Program-made: the position numbers and the translations under genes | Assembly (NCBI GenBank): GCA_017621115.1 | Contig: JAGATU010000038.1 | Coordinates: 1 to 25,966, forward strand | Source: Lachnospiraceae bacterium | GTDB lineage: Bacteria; Bacillota_A; Clostridia; Lachnospirales; Lachnospiraceae | Direction: 5' to 3' | Length of the DNA: 25,966 nt | Shown here: piece by piece, positions 15,397 through 24,144 of the stretch | Numbering within the stretch: position 1 is the stretch's first letter | Layout: the number at the start of each line of letters is the position of its first letter | Notes under the pieces: model-generated | Databases searched by the model: none | What the model saw: only the letters and a program-made list of their open reading frames with translations | Told to the model about the DNA's origin: nothing

Positions 15397-16890
15397 ATGA
15401 ACAGGGTATGGGATATAATTAACGATACAATTGCGCATATTCGGGAACTGCGGGTGTTCCGAAGTTTCCGTATGCGTATCTTTCTATTAATGCTGATCAT
15501 AGGTATTGTTCCGATCATTATTGTGCAAAGCGCTATTTTGAATAATTATGAGACGCGTGCTGTCAGTGTGCGTACGGATGAGGTTTCCAACCAGCTTATG
15601 GTCATCGCCAATCATTTGCTGATATATAATTATTTGCAGGATACCAATTCTGAGATTATTAATGCGGAATTGGACCAGTTATCAAGTCTTTATGACGGGC
15701 GTGTGCTCATCATCAACAGCAATTTCAATGTGGTAAAAGATACATATGGTCTGAGCGAAGGGAAAACGGTAATTTCCAAAGAAGTAATCGAATGTTTCAA
15801 AGGGAAAATTGCAACCAATTATGACCGGATTAACGGATTTATTGAGATTACGACTCCGATTACCGAGACGACGGATGCGCTGCAGTACGAAAAAGGCAAT
15901 ACGAAAGTTAAGGGCGTTATGTTAACCAGTGTGTCTACTGATGCCATTGCAATGACGCTGGAAATATTAAGCCGGAAAGTTTTGATTATTGAGATTGTTA
16001 TCTGCATTGCGATTTTTGCAGTTGCCATGGTAATATCAAGATTTTTAACAAGACCGTTTGATAAAGTTACCGGAGCAATCAATGAAGTAAAAGAAGGATT
16101 TACCAATGAGGCTTTACAGGTTCCGGATTATAAAGAGACGGAACATATTGTAGATGCATTTAACCAGGTGCTTCATAGAATGAAGGTACTTGATGAATCC
16201 AGGGAAGAATTTGTGTCAAATGTGTCACATGAACTTCGTACCCCTCTTACATCCATGAAAGTATTGTCAGATTCCCTTTTAATGCAGGAGGATGTACCGA
16301 ACGAACTTTACAAGGAATTTATGCAGGATATTGCTGCAGAAATTGATAGGGAGAACCGGATTATCAATGACTTGCTGACGTTGGTAAAACTGGATAAAAC
16401 AAGCGGTGATTTAGATGTGACATCCGTGTCGGTTAATGAAACCATTGAGTTGATTTTAAAGCGTCTTCGACCAATTGCGAGAAAGCAGGATGTAGAGGTT
16501 ATTTTTGAAAGTAACCGTTCGGTTGTGGCTGAAATTGATGAGGTGAAGATTACCCTTGCACTGACCAATCTTGTGGAAAATGCTATTAAATACAACAAGG
16601 AACATGGATTTGTTAAAGTTATTTTGGATGCGGATCATCAGTTTTTTACGGTTCAGGTGGAAGACTCGGGTATCGGTATTCCGGAAAGTTCGTATGAGTA
16701 TATTTTCCAACGTTTTTACAGAGAGGACAAATCTCATTCCAAAGAAATCGGCGGTACGGGACTGGGACTTTCCATTACCAGAAATATTATTTTGATGCAC
16801 CGCGGAACGATTGCGGTATCCAGTGTTATGGGTGAGGGAACTACATTTACCGTAAAGATTCCTTTAATCTACATTCGACAGGAAGGATAG
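15397..16890 (+). CDS. Membrane sensor histidine kinase, WalK-like
   Basis: The 497-residue kinase has TM1 (about 27-48), an extracellular sensor region of about 145 residues, TM2 (about 193-215), a HAMP domain (to about 265), HisKA with H278 in SNVSHELRTPLTSMK, and HATPase_c with N-box NLVENAIKYN (391-400), G1 DSGIG (423-427) and G2 GTGLGLS (453-459). Unlike Bacillus WalK no PAS domain separates HAMP and HisKA. The frame opens at 15319 inside the regulator gene, but AAGGAAGG with 8-nt spacing supports 15397. Only 4 nt separate it from the GerMN lipoprotein gene, whose product would face the sensor domain. Confidence 0.9.
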   Translation: MNRVWDIINDTIAHIRELRVFRSFRMRIFLLMLIIGIVPIIIVQSAILNNYETRAVSVRTDEVSNQLMVIANHLLIYNYLQDTNSEIINAELDQLSSLYDGRVLIINSNFNVVKDTYGLSEGKTVISKEVIECFKGKIATNYDRINGFIEITTPITETTDALQYEKGNTKVKGVMLTSVSTDAIAMTLEILSRKVLIIEIVICIAIFAVAMVISRFLTRPFDKVTGAINEVKEGFTNEALQVPDYKETEHIVDAFNQVLHRMKVLDESREEFVSNVSHELRTPLTSMKVLSDSLLMQEDVPNELYKEFMQDIAAEIDRENRIINDLLTLVKLDKTSGDLDVTSVSVNETIELILKRLRPIARKQDVEVIFESNRSVVAEIDEVKITLALTNLVENAIKYNKEHGFVKVILDADHQFFTVQVEDSGIGIPESSYEYIFQRFYREDKSHSKEIGGTGLGLSITRNIILMHRGTIAVSSVMGEGTTFTVKIPLIYIRQEG

Positions 16891-16894
16891 AACC

Positions 16895-17845
16895 ATGAAA
16901 AAAAGAAAAAGCATAATGATTCTGTTTTTCCTGATAGTAGGAACCTTTCTTTTTGCAGGATGTGGCAGGAAGGATGAAAATGCAGGAAAAGACAGGTACA
17001 GCATTTATTACATGAACCGTGAAGAAACCGAAATCGGGGAGTTTGCGTACTATACAGAGACACAGGAACCGGTTAAAGTACTGGGTGAACTGCTTACGAT
17101 TCTGGGACAGACACCGAATAATGTGAATTATAATGAGACAGTCCGTAACTTTTTAGTAACGGCGTATAGTATCAACGGTGATGTAGTGCAAATCAGCGTT
17201 GATGAAAACTATAAGAAACTGAGTCCGACTACGGAGGTATTAACAAGGGCGGCAATTGTCAGGACCTTAACACAAATTAAAGGAATCCGCTATGTAAATA
17301 TGAAAGTGGGAGAAAATGATTTGACGGACAGCCTTGGAGGAATTATCGGCTCCATGACGGCGGACCAGTTTGTGGATAATTCAGGAAACGAAATCAATAC
17401 TTATGAAAAAGTAGATTTGAATTTATATTTTGCCGCAGAAAACGGAAAACATCTTGTTAAGGTACTGAGACCGGTAGAATATAACAGTAATATTTCACTG
17501 GAGAGACTGGTTGTAGAGAAAATTATCGGTGGACCGGAAGATGAAGAACTCCACCCCACTGTAAATCCGGGCACTAAGATTATAAGCATTGCCGTAAAAG
17601 ATAATATATGTTATGTAAACTTGAATAAGGAATTTCTGATAACTCAAAACGATGTTCTTCCGGAAGTAACGGTATATTCTATCGTGAATTCATTAATTGA
17701 ATTGCAGAACATCAATAAAGTCCAGATTTCGGTAGAAGGTAACAATGCATTTGTATTCCGTGATACTATTGATATGGCGGTATTGTTTGAGAGAAATCTG
17801 GATATTTTGAAGTCCGATTACGGAGAAGATAATAACGGTTTATAG
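16895..17845 (+). CDS. GerMN-domain lipoprotein (GerM/LpqB-like)
   Basis: A 316-residue surface lipoprotein: basic MKKRK, hydrophobic core, LFAGC with Cys23. Two GerMN-type repeats follow (about 50-155 and 175-300), recognisable by paired stretches such as VVQISVDENYKKLSPTTE and ICYVNLNKEFL with following VYSIVNSLIELQNINKVQISVEG. GerMN domains occur in spore-assembly GerM of Bacillus and in actinobacterial LpqB, which is encoded with and modulates the MtrAB two-component system. The position directly after the kinase (4 nt gap, AGGAAGG ribosome site) favours an accessory role for this sensor over a spore-specific role; both remain open. Confidence 0.85.
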   Translation: MKKRKSIMILFFLIVGTFLFAGCGRKDENAGKDRYSIYYMNREETEIGEFAYYTETQEPVKVLGELLTILGQTPNNVNYNETVRNFLVTAYSINGDVVQISVDENYKKLSPTTEVLTRAAIVRTLTQIKGIRYVNMKVGENDLTDSLGGIIGSMTADQFVDNSGNEINTYEKVDLNLYFAAENGKHLVKVLRPVEYNSNISLERLVVEKIIGGPEDEELHPTVNPGTKIISIAVKDNICYVNLNKEFLITQNDVLPEVTVYSIVNSLIELQNINKVQISVEGNNAFVFRDTIDMAVLFERNLDILKSDYGEDNNGL

Positions 17846-17859
17846 ATTATGGAGATAAT

Positions 17860-20187
17860 ATGAGAAGACCACTTGCATGTACTTCTTTGGTATTTGTGAT
17901 GGTTTTGTTCTTATTGCAAAGTTTAGGGGCAATGGGGCTGATAAAGGAGCCCGTTGCCCATGAAATGGATGAACGGGACATTTTGCCTTCATTCCCACAG
18001 GAGAATACAATTATAGTCTGCGGTCAAGTTGCAGATTATTCCACGGATGACCAATACGGACAGACCACCACAGAACTGAATCTAAAGAATATTCACGTCT
18101 TACCTCACAATGAGGAACTTACGAAAGAAAAAATTTTATCTGACAAATTATCAGAATCCGGTTTTATTTCCCAATTTAAAACAATCGGCACGAAGAGACA
18201 AAAGATACTTGTATATTTACAGGATGAATATGCACCTGTCATAGGAAGTTATGTGATTGTTTCCGGCCAAATGTCATATTTTAACCGTGCTTCCAATCCC
18301 GGAGAATTTGATGCATATCGCTTTTATACAAACAGAGGGTACCTTTTTGCGGTAAAAAAGGCAGAAGTATTAAAAACCGCTGGTTCCGGTAATCGGATTT
18401 TGCAAAGTTTAAAGGTGTTCCGGCTAAGACAGGAAGCTTATTTGGAAACATATTTGCCGGAGGGGAACGATAGTATCATGGCCGCTATGCTCTTTGGCAA
18501 CAAGGCAGGAATGGATGAAGAAATAAAGGAATTGTATCAGAAAAACGGAATTGCACATATTTTGGCGATTTCGGGACTGCATATATCATTGCTCGGAATG
18601 TCAGTATATAGAGTATTGTTACATTTGCCGATATCCAAATGGTGCATTTTAGTAATCAGCGGAATGTTTTTGGTTTTATACTGCTTTATGGTAGGGATTT
18701 CGGCATCTGCATTCAGGGCGCTTGTGATGTTTTCCTTTTTTCTGGTGAGTAAATGGTTGAAGCGTTCTTATGACATGATTACAGCAATGGGTTTTGCAGC
18801 TATGGTATGGCTTATGCTGTACCCGGGCTATTTGTATGATTGCGGTTTTCAGTTGTCTTATGCGGCTATTATGGGAATGGGAATTGTGCTTCCGGTGCTT
18901 ACGGAAATTGCGGATTCTGTGAAAATAAAGTGGTTACGCAAAATAATATCTGTTTTTCTGCCGTCTCTATCGGTGAATCTGATGACGGCCCCCATCCTGA
19001 TTTATCATTATCATGAATTATCATTCTTTTCCATTGCATTAAATCTGATTGTAATACCGCTTATGGCACCACTGCTTTTATGCGGAATCGGGATGCTTGC
19101 GGCTGCCAACCTGTTTGGAACTGTCAGCGGTATTCCGGCTAGCCTGTGTGCGGTGCCGGTAAATGTTATTTTGTGGATTTATGAGATGGGATGCCGGCTG
19201 CTTGAACTGTTTCCGATTGGAAGAAAGAATATTGCTGCATTGTCTTTTGGGGAACTGTTCTTATACTATTCTATCCTTATTGTTATGACTATTTTGGTCA
19301 AGCGAAAAAGTCACTTTTATCAGTTTGTGTTTCCTTTTGTATGTATTTTTATATTGATAATTCCGAAAAGTCTTGATTTTGCGGTGTGGACCCTGGATGT
19401 AGGACAAGGTGACTGCAATGTCATTTTTACGGATGAAGGTAATGTTTTTATAGTCGACTGCGGAAGTACATCAAAGTACAATGTCGGAGAGAAAATCCTG
19501 ATACCGTTTTTAAAATATCATGGAGTGAGCGTGGTGGATGGGATTATTATCACACATCCGGATGAAGATCATATGAATGGAATTTTGGAACTGATGGAAT
19601 TGCAGAATGAGGAGAATTTGAAAACCGGAGGATTGTACATATATGAAAAAGGAGTGCATAACGAACCACAGGAATGGAAAGAAGTGCTGGAAACAGCCAG
19701 AGAGCAGGGAATTCCTGTTTACGGAATCAGTCAGGGAGACATCCTGCAGACCAACACATTTCGTATGAAATGTCTATATCCTCTGGAATGGCAAACAGGG
19801 TTAACGGGAAATGATGCTTCCGTTGTTCTAAATGTGGAGTGTGGCAGGTTTTGCGGGATATTCACCGGAGATTTAGAGGCAGAGGGTGAGAAAATATTGT
19901 TACAGGAATATGGCGGAAACGGGGAAAAAGGTATGCATAAAAAATGCGACTTGTTAAAAGTCGCACATCATGGTTCGTCAACATCGACCGGCCCCCGTTT
20001 TTTGCAATGGGTACATCCAAATTACGCAGTTATTTCCTGTGGGGAAAATAACCGATACGGGCATCCCCATAAGGAAGTCCTTGAAAGGCTGGAAACAGAG
20101 CGGATTCCGTATTGGATTACATATAAGGAAGGGGCAATCGAATGGACTACAGATAGCCCCCGTCCATGGTTACAATCTGGCCGGTAA
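17860..20187 (+). CDS. comEC: ComEC/Rec2 DNA-uptake channel with metallo-beta-lactamase-like domain
   Basis: Inner-membrane channel that brings single-stranded DNA into the cytoplasm during transformation. The 775-residue protein has an N-terminal membrane helix (about 8-27), an OB-like DUF4131 region (about 48-175), the multi-helix Competence domain (about 205-480, with HILAISGLHISLLG) and a C-terminal metallo-beta-lactamase-like domain (about 505-765) with DVGQGDCN (513-520), THPDEDH (565-571), FTGD (668-671) and AHHGS (702-706), metal ligands intact. GGAG precedes the ATG by 5 nt; the GerMN gene ends 14 nt upstream. The last codons overlap the opposing SDR gene by 41 nt. Functional competence would also need type IV pilus-like genes not seen here. 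Confidence 0.95.
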   Translation: MRRPLACTSLVFVMVLFLLQSLGAMGLIKEPVAHEMDERDILPSFPQENTIIVCGQVADYSTDDQYGQTTTELNLKNIHVLPHNEELTKEKILSDKLSESGFISQFKTIGTKRQKILVYLQDEYAPVIGSYVIVSGQMSYFNRASNPGEFDAYRFYTNRGYLFAVKKAEVLKTAGSGNRILQSLKVFRLRQEAYLETYLPEGNDSIMAAMLFGNKAGMDEEIKELYQKNGIAHILAISGLHISLLGMSVYRVLLHLPISKWCILVISGMFLVLYCFMVGISASAFRALVMFSFFLVSKWLKRSYDMITAMGFAAMVWLMLYPGYLYDCGFQLSYAAIMGMGIVLPVLTEIADSVKIKWLRKIISVFLPSLSVNLMTAPILIYHYHELSFFSIALNLIVIPLMAPLLLCGIGMLAAANLFGTVSGIPASLCAVPVNVILWIYEMGCRLLELFPIGRKNIAALSFGELFLYYSILIVMTILVKRKSHFYQFVFPFVCIFILIIPKSLDFAVWTLDVGQGDCNVIFTDEGNVFIVDCGSTSKYNVGEKILIPFLKYHGVSVVDGIIITHPDEDHMNGILELMELQNEENLKTGGLYIYEKGVHNEPQEWKEVLETAREQGIPVYGISQGDILQTNTFRMKCLYPLEWQTGLTGNDASVVLNVECGRFCGIFTGDLEAEGEKILLQEYGGNGEKGMHKKCDLLKVAHHGSSTSTGPRFLQWVHPNYAVISCGENNRYGHPHKEVLERLETERIPYWITYKEGAIEWTTDSPRPWLQSGR

Positions 20188-20878
20188 GATAAGCCGGAGC
20201 ATTCAAAAGCATCATAACTGCCTGCGCCGCTTCCTCTGCCGTTCCCATACGGTCTGTCGGAATTTCATTAATAATGGACGCGCGTTCTTCGTCTGAAAAA
20301 CAGCGGTTCATATCGGTATCAATTACTCCGCACGCCAGTGCATTTACCTGGATATTACTTGGTGCCAGTTCTTTTGCCAAAGCTTTGGTAAAACTGTTAA
20401 CACCGCCCTTGGAGGCAGAATATGCGACTTCCATGGAAGCACCCGCATTGCCCCAGATAGAAGAAATGTTAATAATGCGTCCTTCTTTGCGATGAAGCAT
20501 CAGAGGAATTGCAAACTTACTTGTATAAAAAACGGAGTTGAGGTTGGTATTTATCACATGATTCCATTCATCCGGAGTCATATCAGAGAGTAAACCGACA
20601 TGGGAAATACCGGCATTGTTAACTACCGCATCAATACGGTCCAGTCCTGCAAAAACAGATTCCACAAAGGCATATTCTCCCATGTCACCTATATAAGTAA
20701 GGCATTCGACAGCATGGTTGCTTGTAAGTTCCTGCTCTAAATCCAGAAGCTTGTCGGATGAATTTTTACAGGTGATAATCATGCGGTCAAAATGAGGTGC
20801 TGTTGCATAAGCAATGGCACGTCCGATTCCGCGTGAAGCACCGGTTATTAAAATGGTTCGTTTGGTAGATTCAGCCAT
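20147..20878 (-). CDS. SDR family oxidoreductase, possibly EF-P 5-aminopentanone reductase (YmfI-like)
   Basis: A 243-residue classical short-chain dehydrogenase, FabG-like. Cofactor loop TGASRGIG (12-19), NNAG (87-90), catalytic S140, Y153 and K157 (YSASK), and the C-terminal LTGQIVTMDGGYL are complete. The usual NxIAPG loop reads NALACGVIDTDMNRCFS, which I associate with the YmfI group that reduces the 5-aminopentanone modification on elongation factor P; this subgroup call is from memory and moderate. A fatty-acid 3-oxoacyl reductase or sugar dehydrogenase is the alternative. AAGGAG lies 5 nt before the ATG. The gene runs tail-to-tail into comEC and diverges from the GH2 gene. Confidence 0.82.
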   Translation of the reverse strand: MAESTKRTILITGASRGIGRAIAYATAPHFDRMIITCKNSSDKLLDLEQELTSNHAVECLTYIGDMGEYAFVESVFAGLDRIDAVVNNAGISHVGLLSDMTPDEWNHVINTNLNSVFYTSKFAIPLMLHRKEGRIINISSIWGNAGASMEVAYSASKGGVNSFTKALAKELAPSNIQVNALACGVIDTDMNRCFSDEERASIINEIPTDRMGTAEEAAQAVMMLLNAPAYLTGQIVTMDGGYL

Positions 20879-20919
20879 ATTAACTCCTTAAAAACTGCTG
20901 TCTTATTTTTGTAAACTCC

Positions 20920-20932
20920 ATTATACTATAGT
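20920..20932. promoter_or_regulatory. Overlapping divergent -10 elements between the SDR and GH2 genes
   Basis: The 88-bp spacer holds TATACT/TATAGT (20922-20932) for the plus strand and TATAAT (complement of 20920-20925) for the minus strand in one overlapping patch. No convincing -35 is present on either side, so the promoters are only tentative. Confidence 0.35.
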
Positions 20933-20966
20933 CAGAATAAAAATTCCAGAAACAGAGGAAATCGGA

Positions 20967-22718
20967 ATGAGCAGATTGTTTACAAAAGAGAAAAGAGCGC
21001 ACTATGACCTTCTCACGTTATCGGCGGAAGAGTATATAAAGGATGAAAAATTGCCATGGCAGGAATATCCGCGTCCGCAGATGAGGCGCGATACTTATCA
21101 GATGCTAAATGGCAAGTGGATGTTAAACGGCAAAGTGACAATTGTGCCGTTTCCGTCGCAGGCAAGGCTTTCCGCCTATATGGGTGAAATTGGTGACACT
21201 CTTGTCTATGAGAAAACATTTATAACGGATGAAAGGTTAGGGAGCAAAGATGGTAGGATATTATTGCATTTCGGAGCAGTAGATCAGATTGCCCGGGTCT
21301 GGGTAAATGATATCTTTGTGGGAGAACATGAGGGAGGCTATCTGCCGTTTTATTTTGATATAACAGATGCATTGCGCGAGGGAGAAAACCTTCTTAAGGT
21401 GGTAGCCGTGGATACTCTTACCCATGATTATCCGTACGGAAAACAAAAAGAGAAGCCGGGTGGGATGTGGTATACTCCTGTGAGCGGCATTTGGCAGAGC
21501 GTCTGGTTAGAATGGGTTCCTACTTATTATATAGAAAGAATAAAACTGACTCCGGATTTAGAAGGTGTTGATATAGAGTTACATGTGGAAGGCTCTGGAC
21601 CTGCCGGATTCCGTATTTGTGTTACCCTGCACAATGGGCAGATGATAGAAAAAGCATTTGACGGTTTGGCGGGAAGAGTCCAATTGGCAGATGTTGTGTT
21701 GGAGGACGGAAGTGTTTATGTTCCGAAACTGTGGACAGTAGAAGAACCGTATTTGTACTCTGTGACGCTCAGTGTTGGAGAGGACAGTGTAGACTCTTAT
21801 TTTGCCCTGCGTACCATTAATATAGAAGAAACAGAAAAAGGTAAGCGTGTATGCCTGAATGGGAAACCGATTTTTCTGCATGGAGTTCTTGACCAGGGAT
21901 ATTTTCCGGAGGGGATTTTTTTGCCGGCAACGGAAAAGGAATATGAGAATGATATTCTGCGCATGAAGGAACTGGGAATTAATATGTTGCGCAAGCATAT
22001 TAAAGTGGAACCGGAAGCATTTTACTGTGCATGTGACAGATTGGGGATGTTGGTGATGCAGGATATGGTAAACAGTGGTCCGTATTCTTTTGTATTTGAT
22101 ACAGCATTTCCGACAATTGGACTTAAGAAACGCCCGGACAGTATTTTTTCAGTAAAAGGAAAACGGAAAGAGTTTTTTATCAGACATTGCAGGGAGACGA
22201 TTGCCCATTTATACAACCATCCCGGAATTATTGCGTATACTGTTTTTAATGAAGGATGGGGACAATTTCACAGTGATAAACTGTATGATATGGTAAAGGA
22301 ATGGGATACTACCAGGCTTGTGGACTCTACGTCCGGTTGGTTTGCGCAGAAGAAGAATGATTTTGACAGTGAGCATATATATTTTAAGGTGGTTTCCCTG
22401 AAAGTAAAAGACAGACCACTGTTTATGTCTGAATGCGGCGGTTATTCCATGGCAGTGGAAGGGCATCAATACAGCAAAGATAAAGAATATGGCTATGGAG
22501 CCTGCGCTGACAGCGGAGAATTAACAGACAAGATTCTTCATATGTACGAAAAGATGATTGTACCTTCCGTTGCGGATGGCTTGTGCGGATGCGTGTATAC
22601 GCAGCTTAGTGATGTCGAGGAAGAAATTAACGGTTTATATACATATGACAGAAAAGTCTGCAAGGTGGATAAAATCCGCATGAAAAAACTGGCGGAACTA
22701 ATTTTGTCCAAGTTATAA
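20967..22718 (+). CDS. Glycoside hydrolase family 2 (cytoplasmic)
   Basis: A 583-residue retaining glycosidase with the GH2 order: jelly-roll sugar-binding domain (about 40-185, including YLPFYFDITDAL and GIWQSVWLE), Ig-like domain (about 190-285) and TIM barrel (about 290-583). The acid/base is E429 in FNEGWG and the nucleophile E489 in MSECGGYS; RKHIKVEPEAFYCACDRLGM is the typical barrel segment. No signal peptide is present. Specificity (galactosidase, mannosidase, glucuronidase or other) cannot be read; the lack of the long C-terminal domains excludes a LacZ-type enzyme. AGAGGA stands 7 nt before the ATG. No transporter or regulator adjoins, so a hydrolytic role on imported oligosaccharides is only inferred. 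Confidence 0.9.
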   Translation: MSRLFTKEKRAHYDLLTLSAEEYIKDEKLPWQEYPRPQMRRDTYQMLNGKWMLNGKVTIVPFPSQARLSAYMGEIGDTLVYEKTFITDERLGSKDGRILLHFGAVDQIARVWVNDIFVGEHEGGYLPFYFDITDALREGENLLKVVAVDTLTHDYPYGKQKEKPGGMWYTPVSGIWQSVWLEWVPTYYIERIKLTPDLEGVDIELHVEGSGPAGFRICVTLHNGQMIEKAFDGLAGRVQLADVVLEDGSVYVPKLWTVEEPYLYSVTLSVGEDSVDSYFALRTINIEETEKGKRVCLNGKPIFLHGVLDQGYFPEGIFLPATEKEYENDILRMKELGINMLRKHIKVEPEAFYCACDRLGMLVMQDMVNSGPYSFVFDTAFPTIGLKKRPDSIFSVKGKRKEFFIRHCRETIAHLYNHPGIIAYTVFNEGWGQFHSDKLYDMVKEWDTTRLVDSTSGWFAQKKNDFDSEHIYFKVVSLKVKDRPLFMSECGGYSMAVEGHQYSKDKEYGYGACADSGELTDKILHMYEKMIVPSVADGLCGCVYTQLSDVEEEINGLYTYDRKVCKVDKIRMKKLAELILSKL

Positions 22719-22750
22719 GATTCCAATTTATGCCAAAACAGGTGCACAAG

Positions 22751-22779
22751 TTGACACATGACTTGTATAATGTTATATT
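22751..22779 (+). promoter_or_regulatory. Sigma-A promoter of the NlpC/P60 gene
   Basis: TTGACA (22751-22756, perfect), 17-nt spacer, TATATT (22774-22779). The expected start near 22786 falls inside the WalR-box-like half-site series. Confidence 0.7.
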
Positions 22780-22806
22780 TGTTAACAGATGTAATAATTT
22801 TGTAAC
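22780..22806 (+). promoter_or_regulatory. WalR (YycF) box upstream of the wall hydrolase gene
   Basis: TGTAAT (22790-22795), N5, TGTAAC (22801-22806) fits the WalR consensus TGTWAH-N5-TGTWAH exactly. A third half-site TGTTAA (22780-22785) lies one helical turn upstream with a 4-nt gap. The position over the start site would suggest repression if the promoter at 22751-22779 is the one used. Confidence 0.6.
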
Positions 22807-22825
22807 AAATTAATTGAGGTATTTT

Positions 22826-24085
22826 ATGACAAAATTTGCAGGCAAAACTGCGATGTGCACCCTGGCAGCACTTCTTCTTTTTGCGGAAAGCGGGATTGAT
22901 GCAGGGGCAACCGGATTGTCATCCATCCTTCCGGCGGCCGGCCTCGGTCTGGAACTGGAGGAAGGACAGTCTGTAAAAGTAGTAAAAGAAGATGTAGTTA
23001 ATAAGACAAAACAGAATATAGAGGCACAGAACGGAACGGTTTCAAATAATGATGTGCTGCAACAGGCGTCCATTACGGTGGATAAAGAGATTGTAGAGCC
23101 TGTAGATACCAAGGCTCTGGTGCAGGCAGCCAAGGAAGAAGCCGTGAAAAAGGAAGAAGAGTATTTTACTTCTTTGGTAATTGCAGATGTTAACGATTAT
23201 GTTAATGTCAGAGATCTTCCGAGTGAAGCAGACGGTGAAATTGTCGGTAAGTTATATGACAATTCCGTAGGACATTTTATTGAAGAAGAAAACGGATGGT
23301 ACAAAATCACTTCCGGTAATTGTACCGGTTACGTAAAAGGTGAGTATTGTGTTACAGGTGAGGATGCGATTGCACTTGCAAAAGAAGTCGGTGTACGTAT
23401 TGCCACGGTTAATACAACTACTTTAAAAGTACGTGAAGAAGCGAGTCAGGAATCTTCGGTACTGGGACTTGTCCCGATGGCGGATGAACTTGTAGTAACC
23501 GAAGAACTGGACGGTTGGGTAAAAGTAGACATTGAAGAAGGCTTTGGTTATGTATCTACCGATTATGTAGACCTCTCCACTGAATTCGTCGAAGCAGAAT
23601 CTAAGGAAGAAGAGGAAGCGCGTTTAGAAAAAGAACGCAGGGCGAGAGAAGAAGCGAATGCAGCAGCTGCCAGAACACAGGCATCCAGAGGAGATACGGC
23701 ATACAGACCTGCTAATCCGGTTACAGAAGTAAGCGGAAGCGGAACCGGTGTGGATGTTGCAAATTATGCGCTTCAGTTTGTAGGTAATCCGTATGTATAC
23801 GGTGGTACTTCTCTTACAAACGGAACGGACTGTTCGGGATTTGTTATGAGAGTATATGAGAACTTTGGTGTGTCTCTGCCGCGTACTTCTGCATCACAGA
23901 GAAGTTCGGGTTATGATATCGGAGGAATTGACAATGCACAACCGGGTGATATTGTTTGTTACTCAGGACATGTGGGAATTTACATTGGAAATGGCCAGAT
24001 AGTTCATGCCAGCACGGCTAAGACAGGTATTATCGTATCTAATGCAACATATCGTCAGCCATTGTGCGTAAGACGTATTTTCTAA
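22826..24085 (+). CDS. Exported SH3-domain NlpC/P60 peptidoglycan hydrolase
   Basis: A 419-residue secreted cell-wall endopeptidase. Signal peptide about 1-28 (KTAMCTLAALLLFAESGIDAGA), a low-complexity lead, two bacterial SH3 domains (about 118-178 with YVNVRDLPS, and 190-252 with TLKVREEAS), a Glu/Arg/Ala-rich linker (255-285), then NlpC/P60 (about 305-419) with catalytic C336 (TDCSGF), H382 (GHVGIYIG) and H394 (VHAS). Members cut the D-gamma-glutamyl to diamino acid bond in peptide stems. The frame opens with TTG at 22814, but GAGG before ATG 22826 and the signal sequence support the later start. It has its own promoter, a WalR-type box and its own terminator. Confidence 0.93.
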   Translation: MTKFAGKTAMCTLAALLLFAESGIDAGATGLSSILPAAGLGLELEEGQSVKVVKEDVVNKTKQNIEAQNGTVSNNDVLQQASITVDKEIVEPVDTKALVQAAKEEAVKKEEEYFTSLVIADVNDYVNVRDLPSEADGEIVGKLYDNSVGHFIEEENGWYKITSGNCTGYVKGEYCVTGEDAIALAKEVGVRIATVNTTTLKVREEASQESSVLGLVPMADELVVTEELDGWVKVDIEEGFGYVSTDYVDLSTEFVEAESKEEEEARLEKERRAREEANAAAARTQASRGDTAYRPANPVTEVSGSGTGVDVANYALQFVGNPYVYGGTSLTNGTDCSGFVMRVYENFGVSLPRTSASQRSSGYDIGGIDNAQPGDIVCYSGHVGIYIGNGQIVHASTAKTGIIVSNATYRQPLCVRRIF

Positions 24086-24102
24086 AAAAGAATATGGATT
24101 AG

Positions 24103-24134
24103 AGGACCTGAAAGTGAAATTCGGGTCCTTTTTT
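24103..24134 (+). terminator. Rho-independent terminator of the NlpC/P60 gene
   Basis: AGGACCTGAA (24103-24112) pairs with TTCGGGTCCT (24120-24129) around a 7-nt loop, with one G-T pair, followed by a run of T. It lies 17 nt after the stop codon. Confidence 0.9.
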
Positions 24135-24144
24135 ATAGACTCGA

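Noticed and set aside
21579..21998. Minus-strand ORF of 139 codons inside the GH2 gene
   Set aside because: It is antisense to conserved GH2 sequence and shows no domain or start signal.
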